From Pachypanchax playfairii (taxonomy: Eukaryota > Chordata > Actinopteri > Cyprinodontiformes > Aplocheilidae): 64,000 nt of DNA. The stretch is taken from NCBI GenBank assembly GCA_006937955.1, contig SSNP01000004.1, positions 9,414,747-9,478,746 on the forward strand, read 5' to 3'. This document shows, in pieces, positions 10,418 through 23,528 of the stretch (positions are counted from its first letter, which is position 1; every line of letters starts with the position of its first letter). A program made the position numbers and the translations under genes. The notes beneath the pieces were generated by a model that worked only from the letters and a program-made list of their open reading frames with translations, was not told the DNA's origin and made no database searches.

Positions 10418-13400
10418 ATGGAGTCTTTGCTCAAGTCACCGATTAAACTTGTACTTTTCACAGGTAAGTGAGCTTGTGTATCTTACAGCATGGCAGGTGC
10501 TTCGGAGAGGCATAATTCATTTCTATTTACAGGGCCTCAAATTTTTAATTTACATTTATGTGTGTTGCCAAACAAACTGTTACCCAAACTTTCATGTTCT
10601 CACATCAGTGGATTACATCACTGACATTTCTTCTGTTTGAAGACGTTGGAAATATGAGAAGTGTTTTATTTTACTGGAGACACACATGCTTAGATATAAA
10701 GACTCATCTGCATCACAAAAGGATGTAAAATCTAAATGAGTGTAACTTAAATGTCGAACATGTTTTTTTTTTTTCCAGCATGGCTCTGGAGTCTGATGGA
10801 CACATGCAGCCTCTCTGATATTTGTGATTCCTGTCACAGAAATGCGACATGTGAAGCCTCAAATGGATCAAACAGAGCCTGTCTCTGTAAGCGCGGATAT
10901 ACAGGAGATGGAATAAGTTTTTGCCAAGGTGAATACAGATACACAAATCCACCTGGATATATTTGAAAAAGGGATGCAGTAGCTGAGCAAATCTTGTGCA
11001 GGTCTATGTGAGAAAACCTACATTTCATTTAAAAGCCTTTGCTGTTTGGATCAGCTCAACATCGTATTTTGTTTGCATAGTCTAATTTACATGAAAGTGG
11101 GTTCATTTATCAGCAATAAAGAAAAGAGAATTAAACACAAGCTGTGGTCTTGCAAAAACTGGCGGTTTCTGCTCTTGCTAATGTCAAATAATTAAAAATT
11201 CTACAGGTTTTAAACAAAAATGAAATTATCTAGATCATTTTGATATAAAAGACAAGTTTGTTTCATTTTAAAAGAAGACTAAATGCATCTTTATGCAATA
11301 AAGTAGTATTTGTGTAACTAGTGAAACAAATTAAGATTCTCTAGACTTATACTAATGAGGTCATGTGCTGTGTTGTAATGAGCGGCTTGTGTGGTTTGAA
11401 ACAGGTACGTTTTAAAGTTCGCAGTTCATAACACAGAAGTAAAACACTGTTAAGTAAACATTTATCTCTATAACACAGCTTTATAATCCAGATATCAACC
11501 CCCTGCGTTGCCTTTTGGTTGATATTGTTCTTCCTGTCGGTTTCTTGGCTGTTTAGATTTCCTGGACCTCATATAATGTTTTTTTTTTCTTTTTTTTTTT
11601 TTGTCCGCGTGCGTCCCAGCCAAATCTGATCACAATCATAGCACAGCCTGCATATTTCAAAGGCTGAAATGAAACTGTGAGTAATACCAAAGTCATAACA
11701 GCACTGTAGTGGGTGATTTCCTTAACAGGAACACACAGTTCTGGATTTAGTTCCTCTCTGGGAACAATTTTGAAACAAAGATAAGGCTGTGAATGCCAAA
11801 ATGTCTGACTTCTGACATAAAATAACTGTTATTCAACTTGGCTTTAGACATTATACATGGCAAGTTGAAAAAAACAAAACAAAACACAAAAAAGCTAAAC
11901 TGTCATCTGGAACAATGAACGCCACAAATGCAAATCATGAATGTTCTAATTTAACTCATGAGGAATTTTACTTGTTAAAAAATAAATCTGTCTACAAATC
12001 ACATGTCAGTGAGATATTTGTGCAAAATATCCTCTTCCTTCCTGGAATGGTCACCTCCCGCATCAGAGAAGACGATTTCCTTTGTCGCTCAGCTCATTGT
12101 GCAAAAGGTAAAGAAGAGTGGAAAAAAGACAGTGGAATGTCTTCCTAGGTCATTCCCAAAAAATAAAAAATATGAAATCAGGAAGGAAGGTATGTTAGGA
12201 ACTCACGCCAGAGCAGCACTTTCTATAATGACACTGTAACTGCTGCTTCATGGGCAGGAAAACTCTCAAATATTGGCAGTAATCAGAGTAAACTGAAAAG
12301 AACAGCACAGAAGTGAAAAACACAGAAGAAAAAAAACGTAGGTACATTGCAGCAGCCAAGGTTTCAGATTAAACCTGGATTAACTTCATGGAGCCAGTGC
12401 CACATCAGAGCTTCATTAAATTTAAATGAGTCAGGATTAGAAACAAATGCATGGTGCACAAAGCCAGATCATAGAGATATACCCCCCCCCACCCACCAAA
12501 TAAGATCAGTTATAACAATATTATGTTGACCTCATGGTATCAAACAGTTATTGTATTGATTCAATTAAATAATAACAGTATTAAAGCCACTGTTCTATGA
12601 GATATTTACACAATATTTTTTCTGATGCCGTTTCTCAATGACTGCTTTTTTTTTAAGAAAGTCATTGAGGATTAAAATCACTGTTTGTTGTCAAAAAAGG
12701 CAGACAGATTATATTTTCTTCAGTTCTTTTGCGTTAGCGCTCAGCAGACAAAGACAAATAAAAAATATTGTTGAAGAGACAGAGCTGAGATTTAGATTTC
12801 TCAGCTGAGCAAAATGCATTCATGTCACAACACAAACAGCCCCTTTAATGAGGAAAACACACTTTTGATGAAACTGCATATGTGCTGTGTTATGGCTGGT
12901 TTAGTGTTTTCAGTCAACAAGAGTCACATGCAGAAATGACATGTCTTGTAGGAATTAAAGAAAGTAGGTCTGAGAAACGGATGGAAAACTGATAATGTAA
13001 GAAAAAAAAAAAAACTTTTCCACATGGAAACTTTGTAGAGCTTTTAAAGCTGTTAGTACAAAATAAACCCCCAACTTCTGAAATAATCTGGTTACTCTTT
13101 ATTTATTTATCATATTTTACTGACTTTCAGCTCTCTGTTTTCTCAACAGATTTTGACGAGTGCCAGAATGTAACTAATATCTGTGGTGACAGGGGACGGT
13201 GTAATAACACGGTGGGCAGCTACTTCTGCACGTGCGTCTCTGGATACACATCAACGGGGCAATCCGAGTTCCAGCCCAACGACGGCACCTCTTGCACCGG
13301 TAACGTCCGAAAGGGACGATAAAATGTTTACAAACTCACACTGGAAGTTGCAGCATAAACCACCCTGCAGTCACTGAGGACTCGAGTAACAAATCTGAGT

Positions 13401-16400
13401 GTGTGCTAGAGCAGTTACCACGCAGCTGTGAGGGCGTCAGGTCTGTGAATGTGTGAAGTGTGTGTGTGTTTTTCTCTCTCACTGCACAGAAAAAGATAAA
13501 TCTGGTGGAGGTGATTTTTTTTTTCCTTCTCCATCAACCTTTTACTTCCTACCCATCTGCTGCTCTGGAAGAAGCAAATCTCTTGTTTATTTTGCACCAG
13601 AAGAACGGCACCTTCAAAATTCCTGCAGTCATACATGTCAGAGAAACATTTAGCAACTGAATATTGAAACATGCATGAAAACACAACAAATCTAAACTTA
13701 CATCCTCAGGAAATAATCTACAGTTTGGAACAAAACTTTTACAAAGGCGTGTGGGTAGAAAAAGAGAATTTCAGACTTTTTAATAGTCGTTGCTTTTTTG
13801 TTTCAATGTTTTAGATCTTGATGAATGCAAGTCATCACAGGTCTGTGGACCAAACTCCTACTGCCACAATACAATTGGATCGTTTTATTGCACCTGTCAG
13901 CGTGATTACATCTCAACTTCAGGCTCTCGGCACTTTCATCCAGAGAGTGGTGTGAAATGTAAAGGTTAGTACGAGAACTGAAGAGCACACGCTCATGGTG
14001 AGAGCACTCAGGTGATCATATTTAAAGAATACACACGCATACTTCAGCCTTCTTTGTTTTACTTTGTCTTCCCTTGCACACATTCCATCAGATATTACAA
14101 AGATTTTGCAGAAAACGTCAGTAAATTATGACATTTTTCCAATTGTAAGCAACGTTTTGACTGCAGACTACATCAGACTTTCCTTTAACAGATTTTAGAA
14201 ATGAAAGACAAACTTTAGGTTGTTCTTGTTTTTCAGAACACCCCCAGAAATATTGCCATGACAACATCGGGTGCACAAAGCAGGCCGTCAACAGAACACT
14301 TAAACTGGTAAGTATCCTTCCACCAAAGGACGTTAAAATAGACATGATGAAGCTGCCCCCTGTTGGAGAGACTGAGGAATAACACGCAGCTTCGCTTTGG
14401 ACGTTCAGCTGTGTCACATACATGCAACAGAACAAAGCAATAAATAAATCAAATAATTAAAAACAGACAAAATACACAAATGTTTGTTTGGTAATTAGAT
14501 GTTATAGCAGCATGAATTTATTTGGTCATTGATGTTTTTGTTTCTTTCTTAGGACGAGGACGTTTCAGGCAGAATTAAAACTTTAGAACGTTCAGCTCTT
14601 CCTTACTGCTCATTGGTGACAGTACTGGAACATGTCTGCAGGCTTTATCAATTCTAACTTACAGTTTGTTTAATGACACAACCTCTGAATGTTTAAAGCA
14701 AATTAGATCATTCTGTTGCTTTTAAAAAGTTACAAAGTCTTCTCAATGGGTTTGTAAGGCTGATGGTGAACTGAGCTGCTGAACTGTGTGAAGAAAACCA
14801 TCAAATTCACAATGATATATAGTTTAAATTGTTTGTCCAAACCTATTTAGATGTTTTTGCATGTTTATTATTTTATTGTCTTTCCCTGTGGGTTTGGAAT
14901 AATAGCAATCTTTTTTTAATATAGTAGAAAGTAGAAAAGGATTATTTTTTGACCTAAAAGTCGTCATTTGACAGAGTTTACCTTGTGCACTAAAAGCTGC
15001 TTCCAGTGAGCACATCCAACATTGATCCGTGACAGCAGGAGATCCCGACAAAACAGCAGTAGATGACACCTGCTCAGGATTAAAACTAGCCTTATCTAAG
15101 TTGATTCTCCCACTGGTACTTCTATTTCCTGTTGACAATAAAATTTTTGCATTTCACCAAACATTTTTCAGATGGAAATAATGACTGCAATCACTGTTGA
15201 AAAGATTTTTTTTTTTGTCTAAAAAGTTTTATTATTTTTTTAGAACTAATTGTTTGAAAACTCTTGATGAAATATTGACATCTCACTCACAATTTACTGG
15301 CATTTGTTGGGAGAAAACAAGTGTCTGAGTAATGATTTCAAAGTGTAAGTGTCCTTTATACTTGCGATTGGAATGGTTCGTTTCTGAGCCCATCAAAACA
15401 GGAGTTTTAAATATCTGTGGTGGTAAATTAGAACATTTAGGAATGTTATTTACTTATTTTACAGTGAATACAAACGCTGCTATTGAGTTTTACCGAAAGC
15501 TTCACAAAGCAAGTATATTTCCATATTTATGACATTTTATGTGAAACAGAAATCCCACTAGCTGATACTTCACCTACCGGTCTGATCTGTATTTTAGAGA
15601 AAAGCAACTTGAAATGACACATTGATGTTGTTGAAATCACAGTTGGAACTTGCTGCGAGTCTTTTGGGTTTGATAAAAACAATCATTTTCCTCTTTGTAC
15701 AAAACCAACAAGAATATTTGCACTTTTAAAAAAAAAAATAAAAAGTTGTGTCTTGATGCTCAAATAAAAGAAAATGTTTGAGCATTCTTCAAAAACTGAT
15801 TAAGACTTTAAATGATACATTAAAAATGCCCCTTGACTCTCCCGTTTAGATGAGCAACCTCACGGAGCCACAGAGTCTACTGAAAGAAATTGCCAAACAG
15901 ACATCTGGTGAACTTACCTCTGTGGAAGTGATCGCATATGTTGAGGCCTTGAGTCGATCCGCATCAACACTGGCTGCTGCAGAGAGGGATTACACTGTCA
16001 AACCATCTGCCATCAACTCTACTCTTTCAGTAGGCTTTGTTTACCATTGTTGTTTCTCAGTCAACATTTGGAGCTGTGCCTGAAAAGCATTCACATTTTG
16101 AAATGGTTTAAGAAAATGACTGATGCTACAACCAAGTGCCCTGTCTGCACTTCTGAGTTGAAATTGCACACTCATTATAATTTGGTCTCACTGTTAAAGA
16201 TCTTTATTGACATATTTACCCCAAAAAAACACAAAGAAAAGCATTTCTGCTGATTGTAGCTGAAAAAAAAAAAAGATGATCTTCACGTCCAAATTGCACC
16301 TAATTAGAAACACGTTGTGGTACAAGTGTATGTTACATATTGTTGTTCTGTTCGTGTCATACTGAGAGAAAATTCTTGTCAAACAGAAATTAGTAAAAGC

Positions 16401-19400
16401 AGTAAACAATCTGGTGGAGAGAGATGAGCTGGTGGCTTGGAGCAGAATAAAAGGGGAGCGTCGTGAACACACCATCACCAAGCTGCTGCACGTTGTTGAA
16501 GAAAGTGCTCTTTCTCTAGGCGCCAACTTCAAAAATCAGACTGAGGTCATAGTCAAAGCCACTGAAATGGGTGAGATAACCGCACACTCTTTAAATTCAA
16601 CATAAATTGCCCAAACATTTACTGTATTTTCACACTTGTTCAGGTACGTTTTAATCACTTTTTAACAACTTGTTTTCCTAACCACAGAATTAAAACTCTT
16701 CACCTTCGATGCTCATCGCTCAAAAGTCAAACTGTCTGTTTCCATGGGAGGTGATCATATCAATCTAACACCGAAATCAGAAGCAGTACCAGCGGACAGA
16801 AACGGTAAAGATGTTTTGACTTAAAAAAAGTTACAAACAGTCTAATACCTGTTATAGAAAGCTGTTTAAAATGACCTGAACTAGAAGAAATATGGATTAT
16901 TGCTGAGCAGACAGACAAGCTAACGGCTAAAGTGGGCCCAGTTTCAAAGTGCATTTCTGTTGCCTCAAAATATCTATAATCATAGCTGCTCAAATAAACC
17001 AGCTTAAAAACCTTTTGCACTTTAGTTTTTTGTTATTTGCCATAAAACACAGTCAAAAGTTTGGATTTGTTTTAAAATGGCAGCAGTCCATGTTTGAACT
17101 GGCCATCACATGCATTTAGGTCAAGTGCAGTAAGTTATACACTCTGGTTTGTAACAACACTTTTTGTTCCAAAGAGGATTTTTGGTGTAAAACTGGTAGA
17201 TCTACTTCAAATATTTGGTCACTTTTTCACCTTAGCCCCCACGTTTCAATTTCCCAGAAAGCTTTCTGAGACAAAGAAAAAAATCTGTCTGTTTTATTGG
17301 CTGTCTTGGCTTTAACTAAAAGTTTTATCAGCAATACAGCAAGTTTCACTTCCTCAGTCTGTTATTCTGCTTGTTTTGTCCATCAGGAAGTGTGTCAGTG
17401 GTGTTTGTACGATATGACAGCATCAGTGACATCCTGAAACCGAGCAGCGACCCAGGTGTCACAGACTACTCACGATATGCAGGAACTGGGGAAATCACTG
17501 TCAACTCCCAAGTCATAGCCGCAGCCGTCAAACCTGCTGACATTTACCAGCTTGACCATGTCACCTTCACTCTGAGGCACAATGAGGTAAAGACCGTACA
17601 TGCTGCTTACACCGTTTTCCACTACTGCACTCCGATCACACTGTCCTCTATTATACGTTCTCTTTCTGTGCTGAAAACAATCTGTCAGACAGGATTTGAA
17701 ATGGTTATCATGCTTTTTAAAATGTTATTCTATCAGAAATGTCATAAATATGAATCAATTCAAGAATATATGAACATCATCTGCTGATCACCATCAAAAA
17801 GCATTTACTGTTTTGTTTTTCTTTTAATGCAAAGTGATAAAATACAGATGAATATGTATAACTGAAAATAAGTGAAGGGAGACCTCCACAAGAAAAGTTA
17901 GAGACACTAAAGGAACCGTTTGAAAATTTATACATACCCAAATAAAGGAACAAAAGCAATTAACATAATACAGAAACAGTTATTTTTTTAAATTACTTCC
18001 AAAGTACAGAAGCAGGTGAAGTTGTTGCTACTTTTCCATGAAAGAGAAAAATATATATGATAATCATTGAAATAACTGAAAACTGATGACAGTGATAATG
18101 ATTTTAAAATTGACCAAAAATCAGTGAATGAAAATCAGATATTCATTTTTTAAATTGTGGTTCAACAGAATAATATTATAAAAACTAATAAAACTCGTAT
18201 TTGTTTAACACACCCTGTGGTCAGTGTCTCTTAACCCTGTAAGATCCAACTTATTAAAAAATAGCCAGAAAATTCTAATTATTTGGAACTGGGATGTTTA
18301 CAAAGCCTTAGAATAAAATTCCCAAACGTTTTTTGCTGTATCATGTTATTTATAATAGATTTTTTGTATCACATTTATTACATTGGCCGTCTTTACGGTT
18401 TAATTGTAATATAAAAAATGAGTTAATAATAATGCATTCATCCATATAATAATGATGATTTAACCTGAAAAAAAAAGGCAAGTGGATCATTTACTGGGAG
18501 CAACCATGTTAGAAATGATCAAAACTATAGCAAATATGATACAAGGGGCATTATAAGGTTAATGTATAACCCACTAAAAACCAACACAAAATGAAAATTA
18601 AAAAAATGTAAAAACTCATTTTATTCTACTTCAAAAAGTTTTTTTTTTTTCAGTTGCGCCATAATTACAGAAGGCTTTGGGTTTAACTTCTGCACAAGTT
18701 TAAACTAAATATCATGTTTCATCAGCTCAAATTAACCAAATTATATCTGATTTACCTTTTCAGTATGTTATTATTTCAGTCTGTATTTTTTTAAACACAA
18801 ATAAGATTTACTTCCTTTTTCTCATGTGAGTCTGACATTGACATATGACTCCCAGCTTCTACTAAATTGACATTTAAACCAACTCATTTGAGGAACAGTT
18901 AACAGATTCGATGAAATTTTAAAACTTGATTCCATTTATTTTTCTCAACCACCATTCATATAAAACCCCAAAAAAGATGATGGAAAACGAGCGTACTGAG
19001 ATAAATAACTCTAAAAGTTAATGTACTGGTATTTTTTAAAGATAATTAAACTGTTTTTTTAAATGAAATCATTATTTTTATGGGACCCTCGAGGTTTAAG
19101 CTCAACAAAGAAAGTGTTGATTTATATTGAGCAGCGAAAATTACCTGTAAATTCTAAATTGCCTTTGAAGACATACAATCAATCATTTGAGTGTCATCCT
19201 GCTTCCACTTGTTTAATATTATCATAATAATCATACACATACATTTTTCAGAAATGAAAGAGCTCAGAATGGTAATTTGTTCATATTTAAAATGTTTACA
19301 CCAGCTAAATAAATAGAAATCAAACTGAATAAAAGCATAAGAAATGTTATATAAGTGTTTTATTTATTTACAACCGTCCTAAATTTTACTACAAGTATGA

Positions 19401-22363
19401 CTCTTGAGAGAACTTCTGCTATTTAAGAAAAAATTACATTTCAGACGTGTGGGACTGTTTGAACCAAAGTTATGCACGCACAACATTTGCAAAGTAAATA
19501 TGGAGCATGAAATAAATTGCACCTCAACACTTTTTCTGATGAAACCTGGAGAATTATTTACTATCCTGCACCCATGTGGTCTCACCAAGGCCTGCAGTAG
19601 TAAAACTAATAAAAAACAGCCCCCCCGTTTGGAGTTATAACAGACATTTTGTTTACCTGTTGTCACCAAAGCCCATCAACATCAAAGCGGATGTGACAAA
19701 ATGCGCCTTCTGGGAGTACGAGGTGGACAGCCTGCAGGGTCGCTGGTCCACTCACGGATGCAAGACTGTCCACGTCAGCAGCAACGCAACCAGTTGCTCC
19801 TGCAGTCACCTGACACACTTCGCCATCCTCATGTCATCAGGGAGAGCCAATGTGAGTGATCAGACTCAGAAATATTACACAATGAATACTGTATGTTTGT
19901 CTCTTAATATTCTTAGAACTCGTGTGTGTGTTTTCACTCTATAAATGCAGTCAGAGCTTTTTGTCTGTGAAAATACAGACAACATAACATCCGTTTTCTT
20001 TTTTTTTTCTCTATAAATGATAGTTTTGTTTTGTGTTTGGATCACATGCTGATCTTTGTTCTGAAAAGAAACCTTCCAAAACTCCTGCAGGATTTTATTT
20101 GTTGAAACGTGAGTTAGTTTGAGCTTCTGTTTCACTGAGATTCAGGAAATTATAGAACTTATTTTCATCTATTATAGAACTACTGGGACATTTCTACTGT
20201 AAATATGTTCCTGCAACTGAACGAGAGAGAGACAATCAGTTAATTTTGAGAAAAAATGGTGGTTTTGTTATTTTTGAGGAATCAGAAAGTAATTCTGACG
20301 CTTTTCTTAAACTTCTGAAGATTTAATTCAATTCTACGGGCGAGCTGCAATTTAAATATAAAACACATCAACAAAATCTGAGAAGAATTGTTTCAGTGTG
20401 TAGCCACAAATAAATGATTCAGCAGACTGCAAATCTAAAATCTGAGGACCAGTAGATCTACTGGACTACATGCTGAGGAAACCACTGCCTAAATCCATGT
20501 TACATGAAGTGACTCCAAGCAGAAAATACAACAAATTACAACTCCAGCATACCATGAAACTGTGAATGAAACACCTCCCTTTCCATTTGTTTCTCAGCTG
20601 GCGGCCCACAATACCATCCTGACCCGGATCACCCAGCTGGGGATGATCATCTCCCTCATCTGTTTGTCCATGTGCATCTTTACCTTCTGGTTCTTCAGTG
20701 AGATCCAGAGCACCAGAACCACCATACATAAAAACCTGTGCTGCAGCCTCTTCATGGCCGAGTTTATCTTCCTTGTGGGGATCAACATGAACACTCACAA
20801 GGTCTCTTATTTGAACTTAAACATCTTGATATAAGTAATGAGGCAGAGGAAATGCTCTTAAAATTATGTAGATGATAAAGGTTGTAAATCTCTCTCGCTC
20901 TCTTTTCCTTCTCTTGGCAGCTTTTCTGTTCTGTGATCGCAGGAATGCTGCATTACTTCTTCCTTGCAGCCTTTGCCTGGATGTGCATCGAGGGCATCCA
21001 TCTGTATCTAATAGTGGTTGGTGTCATCTACAACAAAGGCTTTCTGCACCGTAACTTTTACATCTTTGGCTACGGAAGCCCAGCAGTGGTGGTGGCCATT
21101 TCAGCAACTCTGGGATCAAAGTATTACGGCACTGATAAAGTGTAAGTGAACATAAAAACATGTATCTGTTGTTTATAAAGCATAGGTTTGCTTTTTGAGT
21201 TCTTTTCAGAAAAAAATAGGATGTTAAATTTGGTCTGAAGGAACATGAAAGTAAATTGATTAAAGTTAAAAAGTCTGAAGTCATATATAAAGTTATATTT
21301 CATTAAAAAATGCAATTGTTTCATAGGTGCTGGTTGAGTACAGAAAATCACTTCGTCTGGAGCTTCATTGGACCTGCATGTTTGATTATTCTGGTAAAAA
21401 TAAAAAGTCTCTATAAAATACTAAAAATATTAAAACATTAATTCAGCAATCAGAGATTGTTTGAGTGCTAAATATTTATCAGGCCTGTGTTTGTTTGTTG
21501 TGTCTGTCTCACTTGGTTTGAACTAAAGGTTAATCTCTTGGCCTTTGGCGTAATCATCTACAAGGTATATCGACACACCGCTGTGAAAAAGCCTGAAATC
21601 AGCCACTATGAAAACATCAGGTAGGATTAACTCCTCATTCTCCTGTCGTCCTGTAAGATAAGGCAAATTTGTTTTTTGTTGATTCTGAAAGTTTTGTTCA
21701 GGCCATTAAAGTCAGTGATAACCCCGCCCCCTCAGGTCCTGCGCCCGCGGTGCCATAGCATTACTGTTTGTGCTCGGCGCCACCTGGACGTTTGGAGTGC
21801 TGCACATTCTCCACGAGACGACCCTGACGGCTTATCTGTTCACCATCACCAACACTTTCCAGGGAATGTTCATCTTCATCTTCCTCTGCGTGCTCTCGAG
21901 AAAGGTAACGTTCCCCATGTAATACTCAGTTTGGAATGAAATTGTAGTTTTGGTTTAGAAGTTAAAACCTAGATTGATTTATTTATGTATTTATTTTTAA
22001 AGTGGGTTAATTTGAATTATTAAAAATGTTCCCAGCATCTCTGGAGATAACAGTTTCATCATTTTGGTAGTATAATCCCTGAAAACATGATACAGGAAAT
22101 GCATTTTAAAAATAAAAATGAATACTTCTACTTTACTTTTATTGTGGCATTTCGACCACACCCACTTGATACATATATGTGCAAAAAATAATAATAATAA
22201 AATACAGCCATTAATAATTGGATCATGTTTGTATTATATGTAATTTTTAAATGTTTCTAACATGAATTGTGTTGATTTTTTTCTTCCTTTTTTCTTCCAG
22301 ATTCAGGAAGAGTATTACAGGCTTTTCAAAAACGTACCATGCTGCTTCGAGTGCCTAAGATGA
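10418..22363 (+). CDS. adgrl4: Adhesion G protein-coupled receptor L4 (ELTD1), complete, 16 coding exons
   Basis: Orphan adhesion GPCR of the plasma membrane; in other vertebrates it is expressed in endothelium and promotes angiogenesis. Exons read from splice sites, all in phase: 10418-10463, 10779-10928, 13150-13299, 13815-13964, 14237-14307, 15850-16029, 16387-16570, 16688-16804, 17387-17586, 19672-19851, 20598-20801, 20921-21141, 21327-21393, 21529-21620, 21736-21904, 22301-22363; 747 residues. Signal peptide about 1-24; EGF-like 26-65; two calcium-binding EGF domains 66-115 (DFDEC start) and 116-165 (DLDEC start); GAIN about 190-476; GPS with CAFW and HLT, cleavage expected between L463 and T464, leaving THFAILM as the tethered agonist; seven transmembrane segments about 480-727. 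The tail ends KIQEEYYRLFKNVPCCFECLR-like, nearly identical to human ADGRL4 as I remember it, and this fixes the subfamily. Human ADGRL4 is 690 residues with two EGF domains; this one has three. The start is the ATG at 10418, followed by a hydrophobic leader split by intron 1. Confidence 0.95.
18231..18562. mobile_element. TTAA-ended MITE in the adgrl4 intron before the GPS exon
   Basis: The left end TTAACCCTGTAA and the reverse complement of the right end (TTAACCTTATAA) agree at 9 of 12 positions, and both begin TTAA. It is 332 bp, AT-rich and without coding sequence. It sits in the 2.1-kb intron between the 17387-17586 and 19672-19851 exons. Confidence 0.5.
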
Positions 22364-22930
22364 ATCCAAGGCTGCAATATCTGAACTTCTACAATAATAG
22401 TCAACAGTACAACTCAGTTAAATTTCATCTTTTCATTTTCTGGAAACATCTTGGGAGAAACCTTTCAGAGTATTTGTCCAATAAATTTTGCATTTATAAT
22501 GTCCCCAAACCTTAAATTACTTTAAAAGACTTTCATCAATTGTTATTTTATTTATATCATTGACTTTCAGTTAAATAAAACTTTACAAGCACAGTAACTC
22601 TATAAAAACAGACTTTTATTATTCATTTAATAGAACTGCAACATCACACTAGAAATGCCATGTCCCATCTCAGTGTGTGTTGCTTTTTGTGTAAAATTGT
22701 TATTTGTAAATTGTATAAATTAATGTGGCAGCTCACAAAATGCTCTGTTGCCTATTTCATTTAAATTGTGCTAACGCTGATTTCAATGTCACTCTCAGAA
22801 CACATCAAAATAAGCAAACAAATGGTTTTGATAAGTTAATAGCTCCCCCTAGTGGAACTAACGAGAAAATCTTCTGATTTGGAATTTTGTGATTACTATC
22901 AATAAAGGTTCAACGTGTATTCACATGTAC
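22364..22930 (+). terminator. adgrl4 3' UTR with three candidate poly(A) signals
   Basis: No reading frame continues after the TGA at 22361-22363. AATAAA occurs at 22480-22485, 22574-22579 and 22901-22906. The last is followed by a GT-rich downstream stretch, so the longest 3' UTR is about 560 bases. Which signal is used cannot be told from sequence alone. Confidence 0.6.
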
Positions 22931-22963
22931 TTTTTGTACAGTATTCATCAACAATGTGTCATT

Positions 22964-22998
22964 TGTTGTTGTTGTTTTGTTGTTGTTGTTGTTGTTTT
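22964..22998 (+). repeat. (GTT)n microsatellite after adgrl4
   Basis: TTG units with one extra T, about 60 bp past the last adgrl4 poly(A) signal. Confidence 0.9.
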
Positions 22999-23189
22999 TT
23001 GGATTTCAGCATGTTGTAACAAGTTTACCAGCTTCTGCATGAAGAAATGTATCAATAAATACTTTTTTCCCAAACTACTGTTAGTAAATATCTGCTCATC
23101 TGCAAGAAGGTTAGTGATGAACTGACTCGAAATTCTAATTTATTCTTTTTTTGTATTATTATTTTGAAATATCACATAGTTGAGCCTGG

Positions 23190-23528
23190 TTGCACGGTGG
23201 TGCAGTTGTTAGAGCTGTTGCCTTGCAGTGAAAAGGTCCAAGGTTTGAAACCAGACTGGCGCCTCTCTGCATGGAGTTTGCATGTTCTCTCCGTGCATGT
23301 GTGAGTTTTCTCCAGGGACTATAGTTTCCTCCTATAAACCAATAATATGAATATAGGATAATTGGAAACTCTAAATTAGTCGGTATATGTGTGAAAGAGT
23401 GGTTATCTGTCTATATATAGCACTGTGATGGACTTATGACCTGTCCAGGTGTAGCCCGGCTTCTCGCCCGATGACTGCTGTAGACAGACACCACAACCCT
23501 GAACAGGAATAAGAGGGTCCAGAAAGTG
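23190..23528 (+). mobile_element. Near full-length decayed SINE-like teleost repeat
   Basis: It starts TTGCACGGTGGTGCAGTTGT and continues with the B-box-like AGGTTTGAAACC, GCATGGAGTTTGCATGTTCT, GATGGACTTATGACCTGTCC and CTCGCCCGATGACTGC. This is the order of the familiar teleost element whose fragments occur at 3655-3778 and 5216-5353. It lies between the adgrl4 poly(A) sites and vitellogenin. Confidence 0.8.

Noticed and set aside
12003..12239. Possible transposase fragment (Lys-rich frame)
   Set aside because: Lacks the helix-turn-helix or DDE motifs of Tc1-type transposases; lies in an adgrl4 intron without recognisable ends.
14553..14615. Extra adgrl4 exon (DEDVSGRIKTLERS frame, phase 0 both ends)
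   Set aside because: It has an acceptor and a possible GTGACA donor, but human ADGRL4 joins the two flanking exons directly with matching length (NKTLTKI... against NRTLKLM...), so it is probably intronic.
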